64,000 bases of DNA from Gemmatimonadota bacterium (GCA_003222085.1 QHUK01000003.1:91517-155516); one strand, 5' to 3'; shown: positions 36,861 through 46,202, counted from the first letter of the stretch. A program made the numbers and translations. The notes: a model not told the origin generated them from the letters alone.

Positions 36861-37792
36861 GCCGGGTCGCTCGGATGACCGGGCTGGTCGCCCTGCTGAT
36901 GGCGCTCGCGACAGGGACCGCGGCGGCCCAGGAGCACGCGCCCGCGTCCCGATCGAACGAGATCGACATCGTGGCCCATCTGGGCAACTCGCATGCGATC
37001 GAGCTGCCCTCCTGGAAGGCCCCTTACTACGTGGAAGTCGAGCTGCCGCGGTTCGCGCCGATCCACGTCGGCGGCGTCACCATCGATCTCTCGCCGACCA
37101 AGCATGCGGTGTTCCTCGCGCTCGCGGGGGCGCTCGTGGCGCTCGTCTTCCTTTACACGGCACGGGTCGTGGCGCGCGCCCAGGCGGCGGGCCGCCCGCC
37201 GCGCGGGTTCGCGGCGGCAATGGAAGCGATGGTGCTCTACATCCGCCAGGAGGTCATCCTGGCGAACGTAGGGCCCCACGGCGAGGGCTACGTCAACTAT
37301 CTGCTCACGGTCTTCTTCTTTATCTTGGCATGCAATCTCCTGGGCCTGTTGCCGTGGAGCGCGACACCCACCTCCAACATCGCCGTCACGGGCGCGATGG
37401 CGGGCGTGTCGCTCGTGGTAATCGAGATCTCGGGGATGCGCGCGCTGGGGCTGAAGGGCTATCTCGGGACCATTTTCTTCCTGCCGGAGGGGTTGCCGAC
37501 ACTGCTCAAGCCCGTCATGCTCGTCATCATGACCCCCATCGAGATCATCGGCAAGCTCGCGAAGCCGTTCGCGCTCGCGGTCCGGCTGTTTGCCAACATG
37601 ACGGCAGGGCACGTGGTGGTGCTGGCGTTGATCGGGCTGACGTTCTTCTTTCAGAGCTACCTGGTGGGCGTGGCCGCGTCGGTCATGGCCACCGGCATCA
37701 TGCTGCTGGAGCTGTTCGTGGCGTTTCTACAGGCGTTCGTGTTCACGCTGCTCACGAGCGTGTTCATCGGGCTGATGCGCGCCGCACACTGA
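36857..37792 (+). CDS. atpB: ATP synthase F0 subunit a
   Basis: Subunit a forms the proton half-channels next to the c-ring. The 311-residue protein contains LAKPFALAVRLFANMTAGHV with the essential Arg in helix 4, a late LLTSVFIGLM and the FFFILACNLLGLLPW helix. The GTG at 36857 overlaps the preceding stop. It is unusual in having a signal-peptide-like start (TGLVALLMALATGTAAAQEH) followed by about 60 extra residues before the first regular helix, which suggests an exported N-terminal extension. ATG 36875 is an alternative start. Confidence 0.95.
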   Translation: MSRVARMTGLVALLMALATGTAAAQEHAPASRSNEIDIVAHLGNSHAIELPSWKAPYYVEVELPRFAPIHVGGVTIDLSPTKHAVFLALAGALVALVFLYTARVVARAQAAGRPPRGFAAAMEAMVLYIRQEVILANVGPHGEGYVNYLLTVFFFILACNLLGLLPWSATPTSNIAVTGAMAGVSLVVIEISGMRALGLKGYLGTIFFLPEGLPTLLKPVMLVIMTPIEIIGKLAKPFALAVRLFANMTAGHVVVLALIGLTFFFQSYLVGVAASVMATGIMLLELFVAFLQAFVFTLLTSVFIGLMRAAH

Positions 37793-37884
37793 CGGCCGCA
37801 GGACCGACGGCGCCGGGCCGGGAGACCGGGCGCACGCCAGGGCGCACCGTCAAAACCATCTCCCGCTCAAGATGGGAGTGTGAC

Positions 37885-38169
37885 ATGCTGCTGAACGTGC
37901 TCGCGCTGTTGCAGGAATCCGCCGCGGCCGGCGCCGCGGGCAAAGGGTACGCGCTCATCGGCGCCGGCCTCGCCGCCGGCCTCGCCGTGCTCGGCGCCGG
38001 TGTCGGCATCGGACGGATCGGCGGCCAGGCCGTGGAAGGCATGGCCCGCCAGCCGGAGAACAGCGCCCGCATCCAGACCGCCATGATCATCGCGGCGGCC
38101 CTGGTGGAAGGCGTGGCGCTGTTCGCCGCCGTGGTCGCGTTCGTCATGCAGGGGAAGGTCACGTTTTGA
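37885..38169 (+). CDS. atpE: ATP synthase F0 subunit c
   Basis: The c subunit forms the rotor ring. The 94-residue product has two helices joined by the ARQPE polar loop. The proton-carrying Glu sits in AALVEGVALFAAVVAF; the residues around it lack the Ser/Thr-Gln pattern of sodium-type rings, so protons are the likely ion. An extra 20 residues at the N-terminus (MLLNVLALLQESAAAG) resemble a short signal sequence. It begins 92 bases after atpB, the largest gap within the operon, and its TGA overlaps the ATG of atpF. Confidence 0.95.
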   Translation: MLLNVLALLQESAAAGAAGKGYALIGAGLAAGLAVLGAGVGIGRIGGQAVEGMARQPENSARIQTAMIIAAALVEGVALFAAVVAFVMQGKVTF

Positions 38170-38720
38170 TGCTCCGGGCGCTCGCCCAGGAGGCGGGAGG
38201 GAGCAGCGCCGGCCCGCTCTCCGTCGACGGCGGTCTCGTCATCTGGACCCTCGTCGTGTTCGGGCTACTGCTGTTCGTCTTGCGCCGCAGCGCGTGGCCG
38301 TTGCTGCTGGCGGCCGTGCGCGAGCGGGAGAAGAAGCTCGAGCGCATGCTGGCGGACGCGGCCCGGGACCGCGAGGAGGCGGCGGCGCTCCTCGCCGAGC
38401 ATAAGCGCCTGATCGCCGCGGCCCGCGCCGAGGCGCAGGAGCTCATCGCGCAGGCCCGCACGGTGGCCGAGAAGGAGCGGGCCACGCTGCTCGCCCAGGC
38501 ACGCGAGCAGTACGAGCAGCTGCTCAACCGGGCGCGCAAGGAGATCGACAGTGAGAAGGAGAAGGCGATCCTCGATCTGCGCCGCGAGGCCGTGGATCTC
38601 TCGATCGCCGCCGCGTCGAAGCTGATCGAGGCGAACCTCGACTCCGAGGCCAACCGCCGCTTGGTGACGGAGTACCTGGCGGGCCTCGATGCGGGCGGAG
38701 CGCGGGAGGAAGCGCGGTGA
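38169..38720 (+). CDS. atpF: ATP synthase F0 subunit b
   Basis: The b subunit forms the stator stalk. The 183-residue protein has one N-terminal membrane helix (GLVIWTLVVFGLLLFVLRRS) and a long charged coiled coil (EREKKLERMLADAARDREEA onward) to the C-terminus. The ATG overlaps the atpE stop (TGATG), and its stop overlaps the atpH GTG. Confidence 0.94.
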   Translation: MLRALAQEAGGSSAGPLSVDGGLVIWTLVVFGLLLFVLRRSAWPLLLAAVREREKKLERMLADAARDREEAAALLAEHKRLIAAARAEAQELIAQARTVAEKERATLLAQAREQYEQLLNRARKEIDSEKEKAILDLRREAVDLSIAAASKLIEANLDSEANRRLVTEYLAGLDAGGAREEAR

Positions 38721-39265
38721 AGAGCGCCACCGTCGCGCGCAACTATGCCCAGGCCCTGTTCCTGGCGGGCGACGCGCGCGGCCTCCCGGAGGTCGAGCGG
38801 TACGGCCGGCTGATGGAGGCGGTGGCCGGTGCGGTCGCCGCCGACGAGCGCATCGCCGTGGCGCTCGAGTCGCCACGGGTGTCCAAGGCCACGAAGGCGG
38901 CGGTGCTCGAGCGGGCGCTCGGGGACCTGGCAGACCCCGAGTTCGTGCGGTTTCTCCAGGCGGTGGTGCGGCGCGGCCGGCAGGGGCTTGTCGGGGAAAT
39001 CGCGCAGCAGTATCACACGCTGGTGGACGAGAAGCTCAACCGCGTGCACGCGGGCGTCACGCTGCTCCAGGAGCCGGACGCGCGGCTCGAGAAAGAGGTC
39101 ATCGAGCGGTTGTCGCAGGCCATCGGGAAGGAGGTCCGGGCTCATTTCCGCGCCGATCGGGACATCCTCGGCGGCGTGGTGGTGCGGGTGGGCGACCGGA
39201 TTTACGACGGCTCGGTGCGGCGGAAGTTGGCGACGCTGCGGCGCAAGCTGGTGACCGGGGACTGA
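38717..39265 (+). CDS. atpH: ATP synthase F1 subunit delta
   Basis: Delta links the b stalk to the top of F1. The 182-residue protein starts SATVARNYAQALFLAG, the normal N-terminal helix, and ends with the conserved GGVVVRVGDRIYDGSVRRKL. The GTG start overlaps the atpF stop. The expected following genes atpA, atpG, atpD and atpC are absent; a lipoprotein gene comes next after 54 bases. Confidence 0.95.
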   Translation: MKSATVARNYAQALFLAGDARGLPEVERYGRLMEAVAGAVAADERIAVALESPRVSKATKAAVLERALGDLADPEFVRFLQAVVRRGRQGLVGEIAQQYHTLVDEKLNRVHAGVTLLQEPDARLEKEVIERLSQAIGKEVRAHFRADRDILGGVVVRVGDRIYDGSVRRKLATLRRKLVTGD

Positions 39266-39319
39266 CCTTGACACTCCGAGCCTGTATCTAATGTAGGCCC
39301 CCCCTCGACGGAGGTCGCT

Positions 39320-41119
39320 ATGACGCATCTCCCTCGTTACGGTCCGACGGGACGGTGGCTCGTCGCCACCTCGTTGCTGGCCGTCGCCGCCTGCTCAACC
39401 GATCGCAATCTCACCGCACCCAGGAACCGGCCGGAGCTCGCCATCTCCGACGGCGCCCATCAGGGCGGCACGCCGGGCTTCTTTTTCCTGCCGCCCCTGG
39501 TCGCCCAACCTGGCACCGGCGGCGCGTTCGATGCCGACATCGCCGCGCTCAGCCCACAGGTCGCCATCTGCGACATCACCCTCGGCCCCGATAGGGATTG
39601 TGGCGGCGCGACTCCGGCGATCGTCGTGTACACGACCACCAGCACGCCGGCGATTACGGTTGTTCCTTCTGCTGAAACGTACCAGGTGAGCTGGGACACC
39701 AAGCTCGAGGGCTTTATCACCGCTCACACCTATCGCGTGCACGTCGCGGCGGGCGGGAGCGGGACGCGACGCGAGCTGGGGTTCGCCGACGTGTTCCTCA
39801 CGCCGACACCCGGGCAGGTGAAAGACCTGGCCACCGGCGATCTCATTGTGCTGAACGACGGACGCACGCTGCCGATTCGCTTTCGCATCGAGAGCGGCAT
39901 CCCCGGTACGCTCGCCGTGACTGCCGCAAGCGCGAGCATCCCGACCGAAGGCACCGATCTCATCACGGCCACGTTGCAGGACCTGCACGGCGCCCCGCTT
40001 GCCGGGGCGACGGTGGCCTGGAGCGTGACGGCCGACGCCGGCACGGCCGGCACGCCGCCACTCGACCCCACGAGCGGGCAGACCGATGCGGCGGGCACGA
40101 CGGCAACCACGTTCAGCGCGGGTACGACGCCCGGCACGGCGGTCGTGACCGCCGCGGGGGCCGGGCTTTCCGCGAATGCGACCGTGACCGTCACCGGGCA
40201 CGTCGTGGGCAAGCCGCTGTACGTCGCCAACGAGGGCGCGAACAGCATCACGGTGTTCGCGACGGGTGCCACCGGGGATGCCGTTCCCACGGGCGTCATC
40301 GCCGGTGGCGACACCCGGCTGGACTCCCCGGTCGCGGTCACGCTCGATGCCGCGGGCAACATTTACGTCGCCAACTTCGACGTCACCGTCCCCAGCATCA
40401 CGGTGTATGCCCCGGGCGCGAGCGGGAACGCCGTGCCGACGGCCGTGATCACGGGTGGCCAGACGGGGCTGTGCGATCCGTTCGCTCTCGCTGTGGATGC
40501 CGCCGGCAACCTCTATGTCGCCAACCATTGCGCCAACAGCATCACGGTCTACGCGCCGGGGGCCAATGGAGACGTCGCCCCCGACCGCGCGATCGTCGGT
40601 GACCAGACGGGGCTCAGCTCACCGAGCGGCCTCGCGCTGGATGCCTCGGGCAGGATCTACGTGACCAATCAGGGTGACCTGTTTGGCGAGAACGCGAGCG
40701 TCGAAATCTTTTCGAGCGGGGCGAGCGGGAACGCGGCGCCCCTGGCGAGGATCGCGGGCGGCAGCACGGGACTCGTTGCCCCGGCGGGTATCGCGCTCGA
40801 TGCCGCGGGCAACATCTATGTTCCCAACGCCAACGCTTCTCCCGCCGACGTCACGATCTACGCGGCGGCAGCCAACGGGGATGTCGCGCCCACGAGCACC
40901 ATCATCACTCGCTTCGTGGCGGGAATACCGGACCTGTCATTCGTGTTCGGCTTCCCGATCGGGATCGCGCTGGACGGCTCGGGCAACGTGCATGTCGCGA
41001 GCTTCGGGAACCATAGCGTGGTGGTCTACGCGGCAGGGGCGAGCGGGGTCGGGACGCCTCTGACCGTGATCGCGGGCGGCAACACGGGGCTTGCCGCGCT
41101 CTGCGGACTCGCGTTCTAG
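39320..41119 (+). CDS. Lipoprotein with Ig-like domain and NHL beta-propeller repeats
   Basis: A 599-residue secreted protein. The signal ends LLAVAACSTDR, a lipobox with lipidated Cys. About residues 190-295 form a Big-1/invasin-type Ig domain (LITATLQDLHGAPLAGATVA, AAGTTATTFSAGTTPGTAVV). The rest is a propeller of NHL-type repeats, seen as LYVANEGANSITVFATGATG, IYVANF, LYVANHCANSITVYAPGANG, IYVTNQGD, IYVPNAN and VHVASFGNHSVVVYAAGASG, alternating with LDAAGN turns. It is probably a surface binding protein of unknown ligand. It shares this style with the truncated protein at the left edge. It ends 16 bases before a strong hairpin. Confidence 0.9.
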   Translation: MTHLPRYGPTGRWLVATSLLAVAACSTDRNLTAPRNRPELAISDGAHQGGTPGFFFLPPLVAQPGTGGAFDADIAALSPQVAICDITLGPDRDCGGATPAIVVYTTTSTPAITVVPSAETYQVSWDTKLEGFITAHTYRVHVAAGGSGTRRELGFADVFLTPTPGQVKDLATGDLIVLNDGRTLPIRFRIESGIPGTLAVTAASASIPTEGTDLITATLQDLHGAPLAGATVAWSVTADAGTAGTPPLDPTSGQTDAAGTTATTFSAGTTPGTAVVTAAGAGLSANATVTVTGHVVGKPLYVANEGANSITVFATGATGDAVPTGVIAGGDTRLDSPVAVTLDAAGNIYVANFDVTVPSITVYAPGASGNAVPTAVITGGQTGLCDPFALAVDAAGNLYVANHCANSITVYAPGANGDVAPDRAIVGDQTGLSSPSGLALDASGRIYVTNQGDLFGENASVEIFSSGASGNAAPLARIAGGSTGLVAPAGIALDAAGNIYVPNANASPADVTIYAAAANGDVAPTSTIITRFVAGIPDLSFVFGFPIGIALDGSGNVHVASFGNHSVVVYAAGASGVGTPLTVIAGGNTGLAALCGLAF

Positions 41120-41135
41120 CACCGGCCCGGCTGGA

Positions 41136-41164
41136 CGGCGGCCCGGGGACGACCCGGGCCGCCG
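41136..41164. terminator. 12-base hairpin between convergent genes
   Basis: CGGCGGCCCGGG (41136-41147) pairs perfectly with 41153-41164 around a GACGA loop. It sits between the plus-strand lipoprotein and the minus-strand barrel gene and could stop transcription from both sides, though no T run follows. Confidence 0.6.
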
Positions 41165-41176
41165 CGCACTGCCGCT

Positions 41177-41764
41177 CTACAGTCGATACCGAAGACCGAC
41201 CGCGACGCCGACTCGGCGCGTCGCGCGGCGCTCGACGCCGCTCGGCGTATCCGCCGCATCGAAGACCGACCCACTCAGCATACCGCTCACCCGCAACGAT
41301 CCCGTGAGGGCATGGGCGAGCGGCCATTCGGCCACCGCTGCCGCGCGGCCGCCCACGCGGTTGCGCCGCTCACCGTCGAAGTTCCAGAAGTCGATCGTCG
41401 GACCCGCATCGACCCGCGCCTCGATGCCCGTGCCGAAGCGCGCGACGCGGAGCGAGAGCTCCGGAGCGATCTCCCACAGTGAGCCGATATCGTTCTGCAC
41501 CACCGCGACGCCCCGGCCTTCGGCTGCCAGCCCGGTCTTCGCGTAGAGGACGCCTACCCCCACACGGACGCGACCCGAGCCGCGATCCAGGTGAAGTCCG
41601 AACGTCGTGGGCCGGTATGGTCCCACTGTGGCTCCGGAGCTGTCACGCGATGTGCCGCCAAACCGGGCGACCCCGAACTCCGCCGACACACCCCACTGCG
41701 CCGCGGCGGGTGAGGCGCCGAGCGTGAGACCGAGCAAGGCGAGTGTTCCTGGCAGCCGCCGCAT
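41177..41764 (-). CDS. Outer membrane beta-barrel protein
   Basis: The 195-residue protein has a signal peptide (RRLPGTLALLGLTLGASPAAAQ) and an eight-stranded-barrel-like body of alternating residues (WGVSAEFGVARFGG, TFGLHLDRGSGRVRVGVGVL, GTGIEARVDAGPTIDFWNFD), ending VGVAVGLRYRL. The size and pattern fit an OmpA/OmpW-like porin or structural barrel. The start ATG 41764 follows a GGAGGC, giving a good ribosome site. It lies 23 bases downstream of the lipoprotein gene, on the same strand, and may be co-transcribed. Confidence 0.82.
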   Translation of the reverse strand: MRRLPGTLALLGLTLGASPAAAQWGVSAEFGVARFGGTSRDSSGATVGPYRPTTFGLHLDRGSGRVRVGVGVLYAKTGLAAEGRGVAVVQNDIGSLWEIAPELSLRVARFGTGIEARVDAGPTIDFWNFDGERRNRVGGRAAAVAEWPLAHALTGSLRVSGMLSGSVFDAADTPSGVERRATRRVGVAVGLRYRL

Positions 41765-41787
41765 GAGTGCCTCCACGGTTCCCGAGT

Positions 41788-42999
41788 TCACTTCATGGTC
41801 AAGGTGATCCAGCCGTTCGTGACGTTGTTCTGGCCCTTCACGATCCAGTTGTAACCCGGGTAGGTAGCGCCGACGACGACGTCTTCGACCGCGTTGCCGA
41901 CTAGCTCGTCGTTCGTATTGATCAGCGAGGCCACCGCGGCCCATAACTTCTGGAAGGCGCTCGCCCGCTTGAACGTCTTCTGTGCCCACGAGCTCGAGTC
42001 GTTCCCCGCGGTGATGGCCTTGTACGCGCCATCGATTGCTTTGATCGCGTCGTTCAGAAGATTCCTGTCCGCCTTGATCTGGCACGCCGTGTCGTCGTCT
42101 TCGACCACGAACACGCGGATGTTCTGCCCCGGATGCGCGGCGTTGTAGGCATCGAGCTGGGCCTTGCTGAAGAGCAGGACGCTGCCGCTCCAATCGAGGG
42201 AGTTTTGATCGAAATAGTAGGGCGCCGGTTGCTTCTCACCGGCGCACTGGTAGTCGGTCAGCGAATCCGTCTGTGCCTTCTGGCCCAGGATGTGGACCTC
42301 AAATTCGGGGCTGCCTTTCAACCAACCCTCAAAATCATCCACGAAATGGGCTTTGGTCAGGTACAGGCCCGGCACCGGGGGCGGTGGCGGAGGGAAGGGC
42401 GGCCACGGAAAGAAGTCCCCGCACCCCAGACATCCGATGACGGTCGGCGCGGCCGAAAAGTCGGTCTCGACCGGGACCACCGCGATCACCGGCGTGCTGG
42501 GCGGCTGCTCGGGGTCGAGCAGCCGCCGGTGGCCCTGCACGTCGAACGCCACCGGCACGTCGTGGTCGGCGACTGCCGTCGCCACCAGCACGTTGGCGTC
42601 ACCGGTCCACGTGCGGCGGTGCTCCGGGACCGGGAGGTACATCTCGAGCGGCATCGCGCCGTCGGCTTCGCGGGCCAGGTCGGCCATCGCCACCCCCGAG
42701 CGCCGCGCCATGGTGGCGAGAGCTATGCCGCCCCCCGGCCCGGCCGCGAGGAAGCGCTGGAACGGCAGCTTGTGCTCGCGGAACGGCGATCGATCCAGCT
42801 CGCCCTTCACATGGGCGCGGAAGGCCGGGTCGCCCAGCGCGAGTGCAAGGGCCTGCGCCAGCACCTCGGGGCTACCGGCGGGGGCGAAGACCCTGCGCTC
42901 TTCGAGGCGGCTGGGTGCCGTGCCCGGTGGCCGGTCGGAACAGGCGAGCGCTCCCACGGCCAGCGCGAGCGCCGCCACGCGTGATGTATGGCTCCACAT
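41788..42999 (-). CDS. Lipoprotein of unknown function
   Basis: The ATG 42999 is preceded by AAGGAG five bases upstream and gives MWSHTSRVAALALAVGALAC, a lipoprotein signal with lipobox ALAC; 403 residues in all. The N-terminal third contains helices reading VLAQALALALGDPAFRAHVK. The middle has a CLGC pair and a poly-Pro run (PPFPPPPPPVPG) separating two domains. The C-terminal domain ends YNWIVKGQNNVTNGWITLTM. It may be related to the DUF3103 group, but I could not confirm this. It is divergent from the barrel gene at 43160. Confidence 0.72.
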   Translation of the reverse strand: MWSHTSRVAALALAVGALACSDRPPGTAPSRLEERRVFAPAGSPEVLAQALALALGDPAFRAHVKGELDRSPFREHKLPFQRFLAAGPGGGIALATMARRSGVAMADLAREADGAMPLEMYLPVPEHRRTWTGDANVLVATAVADHDVPVAFDVQGHRRLLDPEQPPSTPVIAVVPVETDFSAAPTVIGCLGCGDFFPWPPFPPPPPPVPGLYLTKAHFVDDFEGWLKGSPEFEVHILGQKAQTDSLTDYQCAGEKQPAPYYFDQNSLDWSGSVLLFSKAQLDAYNAAHPGQNIRVFVVEDDDTACQIKADRNLLNDAIKAIDGAYKAITAGNDSSSWAQKTFKRASAFQKLWAAVASLINTNDELVGNAVEDVVVGATYPGYNWIVKGQNNVTNGWITLTMK

Positions 43000-43036
43000 G
43001 ATCACTCCTTGAGAGGTTGGGCCGGCGGTGCGTACC

Positions 43037-43052
43037 GACCCGCCGGCGGGTC
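43037..43052. promoter_or_regulatory. Perfect 16-base palindrome between divergent genes
   Basis: GACCCGCCGGCGGGTC lies in the 160-base gap between the minus-strand lipoprotein and the plus-strand barrel. It could be an operator or an RNA hairpin. Confidence 0.45.
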
Positions 43053-43159
43053 CCAAGGTGTGGAGTTCCCGCAGCAGAGCGGCGTCCGAATCGCGCGGGC
43101 GGGATCAGAATCGTGCGGGTGCCGCTCGGCGCGATCCTTGCCACGCCTCATCTGCCCCG

Positions 43160-44383
43160 ATGCTTCATGTCTTGCTGTTGCTCCTCGCTACCGGCCCGTG
43201 CCCGAAGGCGGACTCGGCCGGGCGCCGAGACTCCGTAGCCCGGCTGACGAGTCGCGTGCAGCTGCGGCGCGGGTTCCTGCCCGTCCTCTGGTCGAATGAC
43301 TACGGTGGGGTCACCGTCGGCCTGCGAGCGCGTCCGATGTGCCGCGACGACGTCGAGCGCGGCCTGTTCGTCGCCTCGGCGGCGATGCGCGGCGGCGCGA
43401 CGAGCTCGATCAGCGTGTACGGGCGCTGGAGCAATCCGCCCTTCCTCGGCCGCGGTCTGCCGCGCGGCGCCACGAGCGTGGCGGCCTGGTCCATCGAGGG
43501 ACGGACCGGCGCCGCGCTCGCGCTCGATCGCTCTCCCTCGCGACCGCCCGACCCCCGCGCGGAGCGCCACTTCGGCGTGACTGTCCTGTGGATGGCGACG
43601 ACCAACCTCGGCTACCTCGACCGCCGGCTCTGGGACAACGCGGGGTCGATCGAGATCAGCCCGTCGCTCTCTACCACGGTGCGACGGGGCGGGGGCGAGA
43701 CGGTGTGGCGGGCGAGCGCGGTGGCCCGCATCGGCACGGTGTATCGACGGGGGACGGCGGACCCTCGGTCTCCCTACGGGTACGAGGCGTTCACCCGGCT
43801 CTCGGGCGAGGCGAGCGTGCGCACACCGCTGTCCGGCGCGACCACGTTCGGCGCGCGGCTGTTCGCGGGCGCGTACCTGGGTGCGTCCCACCCGGTACGG
43901 CAGCTCCGCATTGCAGTCGCGGGAGCGGACCCCTACGAGACCTTCACCAACCCGTTCCTGCGCAGCCGCGGCGCGCTGCTGGTGCGACCGGACTTTTACT
44001 ATCACGCGCCCGGAGCGGCAAACCTGCGGGCGTTCCGCAACGATCTCGGCGGGCGCTGGGCCGTGGGCGTGAATCTGGAGCTCACCCGACGGCTCCTCCG
44101 GCGCGAGACGGGGCTGTTACGGGAGGCGGCGCTCGAGGGATTCGTGGATCTCGGAGTCGTGGACACGGTGGCCGTGCCGTCCATACCGGCGGGCCAGTGG
44201 TACACCACGCTGTACGACGGCGGACTCGGCATCGTGACGCGGCACCAGGTGCAGGACGTGGCGTGGACGATGCGCATCGAGGTGCCGCTCGCCGTGAATC
44301 GCTGGAACCTGGCCGCCGACTATCCGGCGAACAGCACGCGGTTCGCGTTGCGGTGGCAGGTGAGTTTCGCTCCGAGCTTCTGA
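43160..44383 (+). CDS. Stand-alone outer membrane barrel, paralogue of the M1 peptidase C-terminus
   Basis: The 407-residue product begins MLHVLLLLLATGPCPKADSA, a short signal sequence, and continues as an outer membrane barrel (LPVLWSNDYGGVTVGLRARP) ending QVSFAPSF. It is strikingly similar along its whole length to residues ~600-978 of the M1 peptidase at 47229: in one 49-residue block around DPYETFT and PFLRSRGAL, 42 positions are identical. It thus represents that barrel without the peptidase. ATG 43160 is used; upstream frame residues look non-coding. Confidence 0.87.
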   Translation: MLHVLLLLLATGPCPKADSAGRRDSVARLTSRVQLRRGFLPVLWSNDYGGVTVGLRARPMCRDDVERGLFVASAAMRGGATSSISVYGRWSNPPFLGRGLPRGATSVAAWSIEGRTGAALALDRSPSRPPDPRAERHFGVTVLWMATTNLGYLDRRLWDNAGSIEISPSLSTTVRRGGGETVWRASAVARIGTVYRRGTADPRSPYGYEAFTRLSGEASVRTPLSGATTFGARLFAGAYLGASHPVRQLRIAVAGADPYETFTNPFLRSRGALLVRPDFYYHAPGAANLRAFRNDLGGRWAVGVNLELTRRLLRRETGLLREAALEGFVDLGVVDTVAVPSIPAGQWYTTLYDGGLGIVTRHQVQDVAWTMRIEVPLAVNRWNLAADYPANSTRFALRWQVSFAPSF

Positions 44384-44421
44384 CGGACGAAAAAGTCGCA
44401 CACGGGTCGCGCGCGCCATAG

Positions 44422-46179
44422 GTGCATCTTCCCGGCGTCGGAAAGGGACCGTATGATCAAAGTCCCTTTCCTCCTGGCACTCCGTTGCGGCCGCTCACCG
44501 AGAGACCCTGGCTCTCCCACTACGACGACGGCGTGCCGGCAACCCTGGCGCCGTACCCGGAGAAGACCCTGGTGGACGTCGTACGGGAGACCGCGGCCCA
44601 GCGGCCACACCACACGGCCGCGGTCTTCAAGGGCGCCCGACTCTCCTACGGGCGGCTGGATGCGCTCAGCGATGCGTTCGCTGCCGGCCTCGCGGCGCGA
44701 GGCGTCGTGAAGGGCGACCGCGTCGCTCTCATCATGCCGAACTGCCCGCAGATGGTGATCGGTCAGCTGGGTGTGTGGAAAGCCGGCGCCGTGGCGGTCC
44801 CCCTGAACCCATTGTCCTCCGACGAAGAGCTGGCGCACGCGCTGGCCGCCACGGGCGCGCGAGCAGGCGTGGTGCTGACGAGGTTCTATGTCAAGATCAA
44901 GCGACTGCAACCGGGCACGGCGCTCGAGGTCGTGATCGCGACGAACATCAAGGAGTTCTTACCGCCCGTCCTGCGGCTCGCGTACACGCTGCTCAAAGAA
45001 CGGAAGGAAGGCGACCGGATCGCCTTGGTCCCCGGTGACGCGTGGTTCCAGGCGTTCATCCGGGATCACCGAACCGCGCCGCCGCGCGCCGGCCCCAGTC
45101 CATCCGACCCCGCGTTGCTCTTGCTCACCGGCGGCACGACGGGCATTCCGAAGGCGGCCCTGCTTCGGCATCACGGCGTGCTGATGGCGGCGCTACAGCT
45201 CAACCGCTGGTTCCAGCCGATCATCAAGGAGGGGGAGGACCCCTTGGCCTGCGTATTTCCACCGTTTCATGTGGCCGGGAATGTGGGCATTCTCGGCACG
45301 GCGCTGGTGGGGCGGAACCCCGCGGTGCTCGTCCCCAACCCCAGGGACGTGGACGATTTGCTGCGCACGATCCGGAAAGAGCGTCCCGCCGTGCTGCCGG
45401 CCGTTCCTGCACTCTACAACGCCATGCTCGCCCATCCCGCGGTGCGGGCCGGCAAGGTGGACTTCTCGTCGGTCAAGCTGTGCGTCTCGGGCGCGTCGCC
45501 GCTCCTCGCCGAAACCAAGCGGCGGTTCGAGCAGCTGACCGGCGCCCGGATCATCGAGGTGTATTCGCTGACGGAGGCCTGCATGGCCGCCGTCGCCACG
45601 CCGGTGTTCGGCACCTACAAGGAGGGTGCGGTCGGTATCCCTCTGCCCGACGTCGACGTTCGCATCGTGGACGCCGTTGATCCGAGCCGGGAATTGGGAC
45701 CGGGCGAGGTGGGCGAGATCGTCATCGACGCACCGCAGCTCATGGAGGGCTACTGGCGGGATCCGGAAGCCACGCAGAGCATGCTGCGCAACGACCGGCT
45801 CTACACCGGCGATCTGGGCTCCCTGGACGACGATGGCTATCTCACCATCGTCGATCGCAAAAAGGATCTGATCAAGGCGAGCGGGTTTCAGGTCTGGCCG
45901 CGCGAGGTGGAGGAGGTCATCGCGATGCTGCCGGCCGTCGTGGAGGTGGGCGTGGCGGGCGTTCCCGACGAGCGTCAGGGAGAGGCCGTGATGGCCTGGG
46001 TCGTTACGCGGAGCGGCATGACGGTGACCGAGGACGAGATCCGCGACCACTGCCGGCGACACCTGGCGGCGTACAAGGTGCCGAAGCGCGTGGCATTTCG
46101 CCCCGGGTTACCCAAGTCCGCCATCGGGAAGGTGCTGCGGCGTGAGCTCGCCCGGGAGTTTCGCGCGGCGCGACCCTGA
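44422..46179 (+). CDS. Long-chain acyl-CoA ligase-like AMP-binding enzyme
   Basis: The enzyme activates a carboxylic acid, probably a fatty acid, as acyl-AMP and then acyl-CoA. The P-loop is LLLLTGGTTGIPKAALL; later motifs are YSLTEA, YTGDLGSLDDDGYLTI and DRKKDLIKASGFQVWPREVE, and the C-terminal PKSAIGKVLRREL holds the catalytic Lys. FadD proteins usually start near ERPWLSHYDDGVPATL, so TTG 44485 may be the true start. In that case the first 21 codons are leader DNA, which contains a 9-base inverted repeat (44441-44470). I give the longest frame from GTG 44422 (585 residues). No other beta-oxidation genes are adjacent. Confidence 0.9.
   Translation: MHLPGVGKGPYDQSPFPPGTPLRPLTERPWLSHYDDGVPATLAPYPEKTLVDVVRETAAQRPHHTAAVFKGARLSYGRLDALSDAFAAGLAARGVVKGDRVALIMPNCPQMVIGQLGVWKAGAVAVPLNPLSSDEELAHALAATGARAGVVLTRFYVKIKRLQPGTALEVVIATNIKEFLPPVLRLAYTLLKERKEGDRIALVPGDAWFQAFIRDHRTAPPRAGPSPSDPALLLLTGGTTGIPKAALLRHHGVLMAALQLNRWFQPIIKEGEDPLACVFPPFHVAGNVGILGTALVGRNPAVLVPNPRDVDDLLRTIRKERPAVLPAVPALYNAMLAHPAVRAGKVDFSSVKLCVSGASPLLAETKRRFEQLTGARIIEVYSLTEACMAAVATPVFGTYKEGAVGIPLPDVDVRIVDAVDPSRELGPGEVGEIVIDAPQLMEGYWRDPEATQSMLRNDRLYTGDLGSLDDDGYLTIVDRKKDLIKASGFQVWPREVEEVIAMLPAVVEVGVAGVPDERQGEAVMAWVVTRSGMTVTEDEIRDHCRRHLAAYKVPKRVAFRPGLPKSAIGKVLRRELAREFRAARP
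44441..44470. promoter_or_regulatory. Inverted repeat at the start of the acyl-CoA ligase gene
   Basis: GAAAGGGAC (44441-44449) pairs perfectly with GTCCCTTTC (44462-44470) across 12 bases. It lies in the leader if the TTG start is used and would suit a regulator binding site or RNA hairpin. Confidence 0.5.
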
Positions 46180-46202
46180 CCTTCTGAGCTCCCCACCGCG
46201 CG

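Noticed and set aside
39268..39294. TTGACA with TCTAAT as promoter of the NHL lipoprotein
   Set aside because: The boxes are only 13 bases apart and no -10 box with 16-18 spacing is visible.
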